The position numbers were made by a program, and so were the translations under genes. The notes beneath the pieces were generated by a model. That model was not told the DNA's origin. It worked only from the letters and a program-made list of their open reading frames with translations, and searched no databases. From Corynespora cassiicola (Eukaryota; Ascomycota; Dothideomycetes; Pleosporales; Corynesporascaceae), in NCBI GenBank assembly GCA_022059125.1, contig JAEUWY010000020.1, positions 744,001 through 808,000 of the forward strand: 64,000 nt of DNA, read 5' to 3'. Positions 10,805-22,992 of the stretch are shown here, one piece after another (positions within the stretch are counted from its first letter, which is position 1; every line of letters starts with the position of its first letter).

Positions 10805-13030
10805 GTTGCCAACGAACACCATGCGAAGGACGAGGTATCTCAATCCCCAAAAGCAAGTCTTGCGGCTACCAGGAGGAGTTAGAACGAGTTCTTGTAAGTT
10901 ACGAACAAGCAATAGGAGAAAAAGGACATGGAATAGGGGGCATCGCGCATGTCCATTGAATGTCTCAGAGATCTTGATATGCAGAATAGAAAGTGCTTGT
11001 TGCCCTGATGCAGCATAGCATCTTTGGATGGGATGCGTAAAACAAGGGTGCAAGTGTGAGAGTACAGGAAAAGGAATTATTGATGCATGGTGGAATGGAA
11101 CCATAAGTGCCCCGAGTACACTCCATACAACAGAAGAGAATTCATAAAAAGAACAGGAGTCATTCTGCTATACTTACCTTTAGATCTGCACCATAATAGG
11201 TACGAGAGGGTCTATTTGAGCTCAGGCGACGTGAGACTGGTTGCGCAGCCGGAGAAGTGGGTATCAGAGTTGATTGGATAAACTTCACCTATGTGCCGAC
11301 GAATGTTCAACGCATAGGCAAGTATCCCAGAGAAACCTGCGGCGTCGGACAGCCGACGCGTACTCAGCGGAGTGTGGTTCGCAGGGGAGTCCCGTGATGC
11401 TGCACTGAACGGCCAAGATGGTGGATCGCGCAACTTCAGGTCGTCTATTTCCACGCTGCAGTGTGGCGCAAGGTATGCAGTTTTTGGAAAGAGATAGAAA
11501 AGGCTCCACGGGGTATCTTACGCTAAGGGCGCATCTTGTCGCTGTCTGGACTCGAGCGAAAGGGATAAAGTAGAGATAAACCTGGGCAAAACACCCACGG
11601 GTGGACCAAGCCGCGGGCTGACTCAGCAAGCGCTAAGCTGGTTCGAGGCTAGTCTCACCAGTACATCAGATGTTCTGGGCGAATTTCTACCCTCCCGGAG
11701 CGTTTGCAGAGAAAATATACCATCTAGAATGTTGAGAAGTAGTTTTTTACGTTTCGGTATCCTGGGATACGACCTTGATGCTACTAGAATCAAAAGAGCT
11801 TACAATCTCACCTGCCGAGGCATGCATGTACCCAGCAGGTACATGCGCTCGCATGGCTAAGGCACGTACCTAGGTAGAATATGCTTGACTTGTATTATGG
11901 CTATTCGACAGCCCAACATGTAAAGCGAGAGAAGTAGAATATCCCCGCCACATTCCCAAAATGTGTCTGCTCACAGAGTCGGTGCAAGAGGAACAGGTTA
12001 TTGAGTGCTCACTGGTTGGTTAAACGCTACGGGGTGCCAATCACTTAGATTCGAAGTCCTTAAAAATAAGATCCCTTCATCAGAATTAAATTTACTTGAA
12101 GATAAGGATGTCATGCCTCCACCAAGAAACAAAACATCATTCTTCAGTAATGGCCGCATAAGAGGGCTTAGATCCGGACTTCACTGCCCCGAGAGAGCGA
12201 GCATCGACCGAGGAAGAGTGTTTCGCAATGATACAATGATTTCTCTCAGTCGGATCATTACATTGCCACCGTGTAAATGTCTCGGCAAGATATGTATTCT
12301 CTACTCCACGCCAGTGCCTCCATAGCAGTGACCTTACGCCACCAAACTCCCAGCGCAAACATATCGCACCCACCCCTCCAACCTTCCAACCCAACCCCTT
12401 CGACAACATTAGATAACCACCCGGAATCCATACCGTGCCCCATCCACATCTGCCGAACCCTTCCCTGGCCCTCGCCGACTACACCCGTCACTTCGCTGAC
12501 AATCGCGATCCTGCTGCATTTGCGGCCACCTGACCCAACTTCCGCTCGTCCCTTGAACCGTGTCTTTCCGTCATGGCCCTGTCACAGTTGCGATATTTCC
12601 GTATTGCCGCAGTCCCAAGCCTCGAATTGTCGGAAACTAACGCCACGGGCGACAGGGGTGGTCGGAACGGGCAACCCCATACGCTCGTGATGTTCCGGCT
12701 AGATCGTGTGTACCTCGGAAGCTGGGAACTGGGGAATCCATTCGCGCTAAGAGCCGATGACAGGGGTAGCTTCGGTGGCCGTGAGGAGCTTCACTGAATG
12801 TCAAAAGAGCTTGGCATGTATGTGTTTGTGTGTGTGTATGCTATCATAGCAATTAATCTCATTGAATCGTTCCTCTACTGTTTTCATGAATCCCAGATCC
12901 CGCATTTTCTCCACCTCAACTCGAGGCCCTCGATAACTGTTCGTTGAAGCATAACCCTAATGAAAACCTAAAAATCCGAACCGAACCCATACCCTTACAG
13001 CTTTGGTGCTAACTGGCTCCGTCCTAATTC
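10805..13030. other. intergenic (2.2 kb), no gene seen
   Basis: This contains the upstream region of the leftward HDA1-type gene and the 3' flank of GAPDH. The part from 11650 to 12100 is AT-richer. A C/T-rich patch lies at about 12350-12500, and a TG-rich tract (tgtttgtgtgtgtgtatg) at about 12820-12840 falls in the likely GAPDH 3' UTR. A leftward frame around 11212-11450 opens only at GTG and has no recognisable content. Confidence 0.55.
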
Positions 13031-14222
<1,192 letters not shown>

Positions 14223-15270
14223 GATGGCTGATTGTGTAGGGTGCTGTGAGGTGGTGAGTGGGAGTGGATGGGGGGTAGTGGAGGGCAGAAGGAGAAGGGG
14301 TGGACCGACGGTTTAAGTAGGAATTGAATGTTGAGTCGGCGGGTGGTGGGGTGAGTGCTGGACCCAGTGAGGGGCACCCAGGCGTGAGCTAAATACGCAG
14401 GACAACCTAACGTCACAGCCATTCTTTTTCTAACAGATAATGCGCGGCCCAATAATATCCAGAGGGGCCTCACGCACAACCGGCCGGGTACTTTCAGGTG
14501 AGGCGACTGCTACCTCGGACGCGCTGGCTCTGCCTATGAGATACTCTCCGAAGGATCCCGGCCTGCGCCCGGAGGGTTCGCAGGCCGCGCAGGTGCACGA
14601 GGTCTCCATAGAAAACAGCTTATCCCCGCGCGTTTCGCAGCTTCGCAGCTTTGCGACTGTGTTGTATCCTCCCTGCGCCGGCCCCTCCCCCTCAGCGCGC
14701 TCCAGCAGCAGCCTCACGCAGCCATTGTGACGCCATCCCTGCTTGATGCACCTTGGGCAGCTTGGCTCCTGCTAAAAGTCGCCCCTCCCAGGCGACGCGC
14801 AGCAGCCCCAGCGAATTCAAATTTTTCTGCTCAGATTATGAGAGGAAAGATTTGCAGGCCTCCTTCTGGTTCCACACCGACGGCGCCGCGGCCATGTACC
14901 ACAGCAGCCCAGAACTTGCCAAAAGCACGGTTGAGCCCCGTCGGTCGGTGGGCCATGGGGAGCTGCTGGTGCGTTGACCGTGATTCGATAACAATGACAA
15001 TGCGGTATTATGCAGCGGACATCGGAGGGCGCGGGGTGGCGACTGTATTGTGTAACCACCGACCGGATCCCGCCCACGCGCTCAGTCACCGCCATGAGGC
15101 GACCGTCAAGTCAAGTGTTGGGGGAGTCGAGACGGAGCCCAGCAGCCGGCCGCGGATGGCTGTCTATGGGTGGATGCCACTTAGCGCAGCACATCTGAGC
15201 TCACCCCATGACCAGCAGCTGTTTGTGCCACAGCGGCGTCAGGCTGGTCAGGTACCTGCATGGATAGGAG

Positions 15271-15346
15271 GGGCTGGTGCTGGTGCTGGCGCTGGTGCTG
15301 GTGCTATGCTATGGTGTGTGTGTGTGCTGCTGCTACTGCTGCTGCT
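15271..15346. repeat. composite microsatellite (GGTGCT)n-(TG)n-(CTG)n
   Basis: A run of ggtgct hexamers (15271-15305) is followed by tgtgtgtgtgtg and then ctg/cta triplets to about 15346. It lies in the middle of the GAPDH/COX5 spacer. Confidence 0.85.
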
Positions 15347-15946
15347 GAGTGAGTCGCCGCGTGAGCGCGCCGTAGGGCTGGGGCAGTACTCGGCCCGGGT
15401 ATTTTGCCATGGCCAGACAGGGCGCGTTGCTGCTGCTGGGTTCCTGGACGCTGCATCGCGAGAGCGTGGAGGGGGCAACATAAATAGCCTGTGGCCGTCG
15501 TCATTGCACAGCTCCAAAGCCGTACCGTACCCATCTCGACCGGAGCTCAAGTATCCCTCAGACCGTCATGTGCGAGTAGCCCGCCCGTCTCCCTCGCAGG
15601 CCGTGGACCGCCAGCAAAAGAAGAAAAATCCGCTGCCGTGCGCGTGGGAAGGCAATTGGCATCCACAATGTCCATGGCCTCTGCCAGAAAGTTCGATGCC
15701 GCTGCCCCCATCGAGCCGTGTGTGCGTCGTTGCGTGGGATGTTGGCGTGCGGGAGCGCGGGCTGATAGCACTGTGCTACCGCCACGGGCGCGTTGGGAGG
15801 ACCTCCACCGGCTGGGCTGGTGCGATGGGCCGCGGTGCAGCTCTGTCTCTGCCATTGAGGCCGGCGCGGTGTTGTTTCGTTTCTGGCCCGCCGGATCTGG
15901 CAAACCTGCGTGAAGCTCGCTGTCCCGATGGGAGCTGAAGCTGCGA

Positions 15947-15954
15947 CCAATCAG
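15947..15954 (+). promoter_or_regulatory. CCAAT box (CCAATCAG) upstream of COX5
   Basis: CCAATCAG lies 194 bp before the COX5 start codon, with a TATA-like element 8 bp downstream. CCAAT boxes of this form are bound by the fungal HAP/AnCF complex, which controls respiratory genes. The same octamer precedes the NDUFA8-type gene at 23725-23732. Confidence 0.6.
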
Positions 15955-16147
15955 TCCAGCTGATATAAGCATCAGTCGATTTTTGAAGAGTGCCAAGACT
16001 CCACCACTCCAACTTCCTCCGTTTGACGACAGTCTCCTCCACCTCACCCCATCACCACACCAACCCATTGGCAACCCCAGTTCCCTCGACGGGAGCCGCT
16101 TTCCCTTCCTTTTCTACCTGCGACACTCTCCACTCTTCCTAGCCGTC

Positions 16148-16959
16148 ATGCTGCGCTCCTCCGTTATCCGGGCCTCGAGGAGCTCGGCTTCTCTCATCCC
16201 ATCGACCGCGACACGCCAGGCTGTCCGCGCCGCTCCCGCTGCGCCCGCCGTCTGCGCCCAGCAGCAGTTTCGCCAGGCTCATGCCATCTCCAACCCGACC
16301 CTTGCCAACATCGAGAAGCGCTGGGAGGACATGCCCCCTCAGGAGCAGGCCGACCTGTGGATGTCGCTGAGGGATCGCATGAAGACCGACTGGAAGGAGC
16401 TGACCCTCCAAGAGAAGAAGGCCGGTGCGTAGAGCCCCTACTTCTGCCATTGAGTGCTCCGGGAGACCGTACGATGGTCGTTGTGCCGGTTCGCTGTCGA
16501 GCTATTTCTCGGCTCCGACTAGGGCATTTCCGCTCACCCCATCGGAAATCCCATCCCAAGCCCATCTCGCAGCACACCTAGCTAACATCCATGCCCTTGT
16601 ACAGCCTACTACATTGCCTTCGGCCCCCACGGCCCCCGCCGCCCCCCTCCTCCTGATGAGAGCCGCAAGGTCTTCTTCCTGTCCTCGGCCATTATTGCCG
16701 GCGCCTGCGCCGTCTTCGCCTTTACTCGCATGTTCGCCAACCCTCAGCGACCGCGTACCATGACCAAGGAGTGGCAGGAGGCCTCGGAGGAGTACCTCAG
16801 GGTGCGTATCTCCTCTGCGTTGCTGGCAACGTCATTTCTTTTTCGGATAGGCGCTAACACATTCCACAGGCCCAGGGATCCGAGCCTATCACTGGATACA
16901 AGGGCATGTTGGTTCAGAGCCCGCCCGGCCCCAAGGGCCAGTTTGAGGATGACGAGTAA
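16148..16959 (+). CDS. cox5: cytochrome c oxidase subunit 5 (COX IV family), mitochondrial
   Basis: Three exons: 16148-16424, 16605-16801, 16870-16959 (187 residues). It is a nuclear-encoded subunit of respiratory complex IV in the inner mitochondrial membrane. The start opens an Arg/Ser/Ala-rich presequence (MLRSSVIRASRSSASLIPST) of about 45 residues. The mature part carries the COX IV signatures NPTLANIEKRWEDMPPQEQ and DLWMSLRDRMKTDWKELTL, then AYYIAFGPHGPR, and one membrane helix (about 115-136, VFFLSSAIIAGACAVFAF), then TMTKEWQEASEEYL. The first intron is 180 nt, longer than most here; the second is 68 nt. The Met at 16148 is chosen because it gives a proper presequence; the same frame extends upstream into leader DNA. 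A CCAAT box lies upstream. Confidence 0.96.
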
Positions 16960-19118
16960 ACATTTGACAAGCGCACGGCACACAAACGCTACCAATACCA
17001 ATACCTCTTTTCCTTGGGTCAACTTTTCATTTGGTACTGTCTGTGTGAAATATTTAAGATCAAAGGGGCTGCGAGCTCTTCGGTAGCGAGTGGCTACTGG
17101 GTTGGTCATTGTCACATTAGTCCGCCTGTGTACAGAATCTTAGAGAGGCATTTTTTCCCGTTTACCCTACCTATCTGCGTCCCCGACCCAAATAACGTGT
17201 GCCCTCTACACCCCCCTCCCTTTGCGTTCCATATTTCCGCACATGCCGGGGGAAATGTACCGCTATAGGACTGAGCCTCTCTCCAATCTAGGTCTTCTAC
17301 CCTCTGCCCGAGTGTAACTTCACACAGGCGTGGTGACGTGACGTTTTTTCGGTCCAATCAATCAATCGAAGTAGCCTTCGGAGAGTTTTTTTTTTCCTTT
17401 ATAAGCAGGGTCTGGTGCTCGAGGCATCAGAAATGGACATATGCAGCTCCCCCCACGCTTCGTCTGACAAAGCTGACGCGAGACCCCGGAAGAAGGTTCG
17501 GAAGGAGGCGAGATGGAGCCGTTTTTGGCCATGTCTTGTGCATGAGGGATGGACTGGCTGAGTGGCGTTGGGGGAGCGAGGGAGGGTAAGGTTTGGGGCG
17601 ATCAAAGTTGGGATGGCATGTCCGCGGCCGATTGGAGGGGGGGAATGCGCGGGCGCGGTGCGGGTTTGGACTGGGCCACGGCCGGTGGAGATGCGCGGGT
17701 GGGGAGGGGGAAGGTCACGCGATGGGGTTGGGGAGTGAGGAATGTGTAGAGTCTTGGAAGAAGAGGAGGTGATTGATTTTGGCAAGGCGGGGTGGTAAGT
17801 GTCTTCCTAGGCTGGGGGGGTTGGAACCTGAGGCATGTTTTATGGGCTAGCTGTTTCAGAGAGGGATGCGTTTTGATGGGGGGGGCGGGATATGTTGGGT
17901 GGTTTTGTTTTTTGTCGGAGTTGGAGTTTGTTGTGATGGCTGGTTCGGAGGGTTGCCCTGTGCTGTGAGTGTGGGCTTGTGGGGTTTGGTTGTGGGGAGG
18001 AGAGGAATGGAGCCGTGATGGTTTATTATATGTGCGGTATATGCTTGTGTTTTTGTTGCAAGATATTTGTGAGGCCGCGATAAGGATGTGTCATGGCTTC
18101 ATTGCTGTTCGTGGGTGGTGTTGCTACTGGGTATGATTGCGTGGGCTAATGGAAGTATCGGGCGATACGGGTGCCTGGCATCTACGCAATCTTGGTGAAT
18201 CTTCGGGTCATGTATAGTAGAAAAGAGGAGTCTCAGACATAAGGGGGCTTCTTGAGTTGCAGAACGCAGACTACAGTTCTGTACGGCTAGGCGGCATGAC
18301 TTGTGTTGGAAGCTATGTACATAGCATATTCTATTCCGGGCATGGAAGCTTGCAGAAGAATAAATTTGGAAGAATTCTGACCATGGCAAGTACTTGTGCA
18401 CGAGATGATATGTCGATATCAAAAAGTGCTTTATGTCCACGATATGCACTTGTTGTCTATTACGTGTCAGCATTAACATGTACTTCATTTTTACGGTATG
18501 TACTTATGGTAAATAATGTGTCGGCTCCAGAAGGGGGTTTCAAGGTTGTGTCTTGTAGGTGGCTAGGGGACATAGACGAAAGTTTGACTGCAGAAGTTGA
18601 GTGGTCTAATCTTGCTCATTGCCTTTGACTGAATGAACATCGAATCATGATTCACGTACGTAATTAAGGCAATAAGGAGGAGTGCAGTGTGCGAGGTTAT
18701 ATGTCATATTAAAGAAACATAGGAAACCAGGCAGGATGGGCCAAGTAGACTTGAAAATATGTATTCCTTCAAAGTCAAGGGAATTCAGCCTGATCCGTTC
18801 CATGCTCCCAAACACCAGCAAATATCTTCTACCCTTCTAATCCACGCTTTGGTATCAGCCTGGCAAAGATCCCTTCCCGCAACTCCGTAAAAGCATGTGA
18901 AGTCTCCAGAATGGCTTTAGCGACGCGATATGATCATTCTCGTATCACACATTTCTTACAATCGACCAACCCTCTGATGCTCAGTGTCGATAAGTTACTC
19001 GCCCCTTATCCTAGAGTTGATATCCACCAGAGATAACGAAACCAGACCGAGAATTCCAATATAACTCTCCATTCTGACATCCCTTTCGAAGCACGCGTGT
19101 GCAGAGCGCATGCAGTGC
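16960..19118. other. intergenic (2.2 kb), G-skewed patch, no gene seen
   Basis: Beyond the COX5 3' UTR, the + strand at about 17540-18010 is strikingly G-rich with several G runs (17690-17745, 17812-17820, 17878-17885). From 18020 to 19110 it becomes AT-richer. A leftward frame at 17399-17785 has no ATG and looks like the complement of the G-rich patch. Confidence 0.55.
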
Positions 19119-19364
19119 TCACAGCTCGTTCTGCTCAAAGGGGGGTGTCGGCTTCATATGCGATTTAGTCGCCGTGGCCCGCGCCCTTTCTGTCAAACGC
19201 CAGGCCACACCAGCATTGAGCGCATCGGTCGGGAGTGGTTTATCGAGGTATTCGTCGCCATATTGCTCCAGGTAGTCTTCCACGGTCGGCGCTGATGTTT
19301 CGAGCGGGACTGCTGATACCAAGGCGAAGAGCGAGAAAAAGAGAGCCATGACAAAGGTTTTCAT
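19119..19364 (-). CDS. small secreted protein, hypothetical
   Basis: A single-exon frame of 81 residues. It begins with a convincing signal peptide (MKTFVMALFFSLFALVSA, cleavage likely before VPLETSA). The mature part of about 63 residues is acidic at first (VEDYLEQYGDEYLDKPLP) and then basic (WRLTERARATATKSHMK), ends in PFEQNEL, and has no cysteine. I recognise no family. Size and secretion signal fit the broad class of small secreted fungal proteins, some of which act at the host or environment interface, but the lack of Cys is unlike most such effectors. It stands divergent from Apc15 with a 676-bp spacer. The gene is supported by the signal peptide rather than homology; extra exons cannot be excluded. 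Confidence 0.55.
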   Translation of the reverse strand: MKTFVMALFFSLFALVSAVPLETSAPTVEDYLEQYGDEYLDKPLPTDALNAGVAWRLTERARATATKSHMKPTPPFEQNEL

Positions 19365-20040
19365 GGCGGGGTGCTCTTGAGGTTATGCGTAAGGAGTAAG
19401 TGAAAGGGGGTGTTTGTGAGCAGGAAACGTGGCCCAGTGGGTGTTGGATATCGTTTGGCGGGGGCGAGGAAGGTCTAGACGTTCGCTTGGTGGAACGAGA
19501 CCGGGGATTAAAATATAAAGAACAAGGTCTGGAATTCGGAAAGAAGGGTCGTATTTGTGAGTTACTGAACTGTATTCAGGTAAATATCCAGGCAGTGAAA
19601 GGGGCAGAGAAACCGCGCCGCAGTTGTCACAGTCTGTGCATTGAACTGGAGATTGGGTCGTTGGATTAACGAGGGCCGACAGATGAGAGAGAAGACAGTA
19701 AAGTGAAAGAGAATAAGAGAGAGATGAGAATCTAGGAACGGCCCAACCTACGGTTCATGAAGGACGCTACTGGGACATTTGACGTCGCCGCGACGGGGAT
19801 CTCCATCATTCGAGCTCCAGATATCGGGACGGGGAGAAGGAACCAGAGCACGTTGGCTGGGGTCGATTGTCATTGGTCCGTCTAAATTGTACCCTTTTCG
19901 GCGCTACTACTGCAGCTGCAGCCGCAACCTTTGGAACTTCGGAACGACAACCACGAGCTGGCCAACACACCAACGCCAGAATTCTGGTCCATACAACTCC
20001 TTGCACTCGCCCAGAAATTGAAGCGAGGGTTACGGCAGCC
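19365..20040. promoter_or_regulatory. divergent spacer, small secreted protein / Apc15
   Basis: A 676-bp region between two start codons facing away from each other. It includes a GA-rich tract on the + strand at 19681-19730 (agagagaag...gagagatgagaa). No gene is seen in it. Confidence 0.5.
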
Positions 20041-21192
20041 ATGCTCTCTCTCCCGCTCATTCCTCCACGGGCGGTAAGTGGCTTGTTGACATCATTACGC
20101 GCTGTAAACAGCCCATGTTTCGAGCTCCGCGATGCTACTGCTCGTGTGCAACCCTCGTGGGCAAATATAAACAATTGAGATCTAAACCCGATACTGACTA
20201 TATGGCACCAGGACGCCAGCCTCTGGCCGTCCCACCGCACCTCGAATTTCTTCGACACGCCGTCGACGGATTCTCAAAGTCCTCACAGTAATGGCCATAA
20301 CCGTCGACCTGGCTCGCACCATGGTGGACAGAACAATCAGTCTCGCTCAATGCTCACCTCGCTCACTGCAGACGAAAATATAATAGATCAACGCAAGCAG
20401 AATGTGCGTCGTTTCGGTGCGGGCTGGATCCGTCCGCCAGGCGTTGCAAAGACATACCAGGCTTTGATGGACGAAAAGTACGAGCGCGAGGAGCAAGAGG
20501 CACTCGCGCGACGCGAACAAATCATGCTAGATCTCCAGGCTGCTCAACAGGAAACGGCGAACGAGGAAGAACGTGCCCAGAACGAAGAAGACGAGGACAT
20601 GATGGGAGGCGAACGCGATCTCGACGATGATGTTCCCGAGGCAGAAGCAGACGAGAGTGACATTTCCGATTCGGATGAGAGCGCAAGCGTTACTGCGAGC
20701 GAGGCCGAGGAGGGAGACACAAGTGCTATTGCAGAAACCACGGGGGATATGACCTTCAACGAGGACAGTTTCATCGAGGGTAGCATGGTGCAGGATGAAG
20801 TCGAACACATGCTAGAGATGGAGGAAGCCGAAATGGCAGGCGTTTTACAGGACGAGCGCGACCTCGACGACGATATTCCCGAAGCAGGAAGCTATGAGCA
20901 CACCGATTCGGAGTTGGTCGATTCGAGCTCCGAGGACGACGTCAGTCGTGGACCAGGTCTTCCCAGTTCTGGAAGACGCACGTCGGGACGCAGAACCTCC
21001 GGTAGAAGGAGCTCGGGCATCCCTGGTATCCCTGGTATCCCAGGCGGGCAGCGTGGTAACAGGAGTAGCTTTGGTGTAGATGGCAGTAGCTCTATCATGG
21101 AAGGCAGTTCTTTTCTGCGCAGTTCACCAGCTGCAACGAGGGGCTCCTTGAGAGCACGGTTCATGGGCGCCAGGAGCGGGAGAGGCGCTTGA
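20041..21192 (+). CDS. apc15: anaphase-promoting complex subunit 15 (Apc15p/Mnd2 family)
   Basis: Two exons: 20041-20073 (MLSLPLIPPRA) and 20212-21192, 337 residues, separated by a 138-nt intron (GTAAGT...CAG). Apc15 is a small regulatory subunit of the anaphase-promoting ubiquitin ligase, tied to turnover of checkpoint proteins (Mnd2 in yeast). The family signature is the N-terminal LPLIPPR-ADASLWPSH across the splice, then QRKQNVRRFGAGWIRPPGV followed by a charged helix (KYEREEQEALARREQIMLDL). Two copies of an ERDLDDD(V/I)PEA motif, near residues 140 and 220, are also typical of the family. The tail is Ser/Arg/Gly-rich with a GIPGIPGIPGG triplet repeat. The short first exon is accepted because the conserved start is encoded there and phases match. 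Confidence 0.92.
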
Positions 21193-21430
21193 AGAGGCCC
21201 ACCAATGCTGAATTATGAAGTAATGAAACCGATACCCCTTGTATTGTACTAGTAGCATAGGGTGAAAATGAAATGAAACCAAAATCAACAGGATTTATAT
21301 GTCCATTCTGTGTCCTATCAAAAGACCATCGTAGTACCAGTGCCATCATCCTATTACCCGGTACGGCGTCGAAGTCCATGCCCGGCTAACGAACATGGCA
21401 AATTCGCGCCTCAATTCCATCCTACACCCA

Positions 21431-22476
21431 TCACCCCTCCTCCAACTCGAATTCCAACAAAACTCCACCCAAAAATGCCCCCGCATCTCTATATACCTCT
21501 CCCCACTCTCTCCTCTCCTCCATTCCAAGCCCCAACCCACACTGACACCCCTCCAAAACAGCTTCCCACTCTACACTCCCAACCCCAACCCCCAGCAAAA
21601 ACAGCTCAACCCTCGCTTCAACCTCCGCATCCTGATCCACCACTCCATCCATCCCCGCCAACCTCTCCCTCAACTCCCTCTCCCTCACCCCAGCCATGCA
21701 CCGCATCCCGCGCTCCACGCTCGCGAGCACGTACTCCGGCCCCACAAACAGCTCTGCGAGCAGCATGTACCGCTCTGCCGTGTCCCACGCCGCGCCACGT
21801 TCCGCGACCAACGCTGCAGCGAGCGTTTTGAGCGCGGAGTGTGCGGAGGAGCAGAGAGAGGCGGAGGAGTATGTCAAGGTGCGCGGCGTGGGGCGACCGG
21901 TGCCGATGGGGGCTGAGGGGGAGAAGTAGGCGCGGCGGATTGGGGCGGGAGGGAGGCGGAGGGTTAGGGAGATGTGGAGGGGTGGTGGGAGGGTGGGGAG
22001 GAGAGAGAGGGGGGGTTGGAAGGTGTGGGATGAGGTGGGTTGGGCGAGGGAGGGGTGGAGGATGATTAGGAGGTAGGCTGCGGGTTTGTTAGGGTGTTTG
22101 TAAGTGAAGGTTTGGGAAGGGAAAACGTACTTAGATCGGCGGGTGTCCATTCAAGGCGTAGACTGTTTAGCTCTTGGATGGGCGAGTAGATGGAGGAGGG
22201 GCTTGATGGGGGACTGGGCCAGGTTTGGGGAGAGATGTCTTCAAGGACTGGAACGGTTATGATTGATGGCAATTCCACAGTCTTGGATACATTCGGAACA
22301 CTTTCCTCAGGAATATCTTTGTACCTGGGGACCTTGTTGCCGGTGATGATGATGGGCTCAGCGTAGAGTTCGTTGTCAGCAAGGTCTTGGATTATTGGCT
22401 CTTCGTAGAGGACTACGGCAGAGTCGGAAAAAGGGTTGCTGTATGCGCCAGGATCTTGAAGCATGGTGGTCGTCAT
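21431..22476 (-). CDS. hypothetical protein, two exons
   Basis: Exons 22476-22131 and 22077-21431, joined across a 53-nt GTACGT...GCAG intron, give 330 residues. I do not recognise it. The first 115 residues are acidic and Pro/Ser-rich (YEEPIIQDLADNELYAEPII; PSPPSSPSSIYSPI). The splice makes EWTPADLTYLLIILHPSLAQ. A Pro/Leu-rich segment follows, then a helical region (AERYMLLAELFVGPEYVLAS; ERGMRCMAGVRERELRERLAGM) and an acidic end (LEFELEEG). The second exon has opposite strand skew in its two halves (see findings). It is convergent with Apc15; the stop codons lie about 240 bp apart. The start could also be the Met at 22464. The reality of the gene rests on the open frames, the phase-compatible intron and helical content. 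Confidence 0.65.
21979..21998 (+). repeat. G-quadruplex-type G runs inside a coding exon
   Basis: The + strand reads four G runs (4-3-3-4) with loops of TGGT, A and T, a textbook quadruplex pattern, followed by a seven-G run at 22009-22015. It lies on the template strand of the hypothetical gene 21431-22476. Confidence 0.7.
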
Positions 22477-22992
22477 CGTCAAAAGGAAGAGTATGTTGAC
22501 CTGGAGACGTCCTTTGAGAAGCTGTGCTGCTGTGAACCGAGGCCTGAAGAGGTTCGCTGTAGACCTAGATCAATGTAGCGCGGGGGGCTGCAAATGTGAG
22601 AGTTTTGAAGAACAGCTTGCAGCACAGAACAAGTGCAGCACATACATTAGTATAACAAAAAAAATGACATTTGTAGACATGGAGAGCGTCGACGATGACG
22701 AGCCCGTGATTGAGTCTAGTGAATCTTGAAAAATGAACGGCGGAGACGATTCACCGCCCAATACTCACAAGAAATGACCAGCTCTGGGATACGTCGATGG
22801 TTTTATAGCTTGTCCGAAGACGTTCTTCTCAACGAAGCATGACAGCAAACGTCGGCGCCGAACAGCACACTAGATCTAAGTAGTGTCATTCACGGCCACC
22901 ACACAAACGGCACCTGTTTCTTTCATGACAAAATTTGAATTTGATCTGGATCCTTATATGCTTTCCTTCTCCTGCAAGGGTAATGTACAAGT
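22477..22992. other. intergenic, tandem leftward genes
   Basis: A 516-bp spacer between the start of the hypothetical gene and the stop of the NDUFA8-type gene. Short frames on the + strand around 22463-22729 have no recognisable domain. Nothing else seen. Confidence 0.5.

Larger units (their letters stand above)
14223..16147. promoter_or_regulatory. divergent GAPDH/COX5 promoter region (1.9 kb)
   Basis: The leftward GAPDH gene and rightward COX5 gene share this spacer. The GAPDH side has a C/T-rich leader and a cttaaac element about 85 bp upstream of its ATG. The COX5 side has a CCAATCAG box (15947-15954) and a TATA-like gatataag (about 15962-15969). The middle holds a composite microsatellite (15271-15346). 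A 403-codon rightward frame (14727-15938) crosses it, but its product is low-complexity and unlike any family I know. Confidence 0.6.

Noticed and set aside
14727..15938. Rightward 403-codon open frame between GAPDH and COX5
   Set aside because: It crosses the microsatellite and the presumed promoter, has low-complexity content, and matches no family I know. Most likely a chance frame in GC-rich DNA.
17399..17785. Leftward 128-codon frame
   Set aside because: No ATG; its Pro/Ser/His-rich content is simply the complement of the G-rich + strand.
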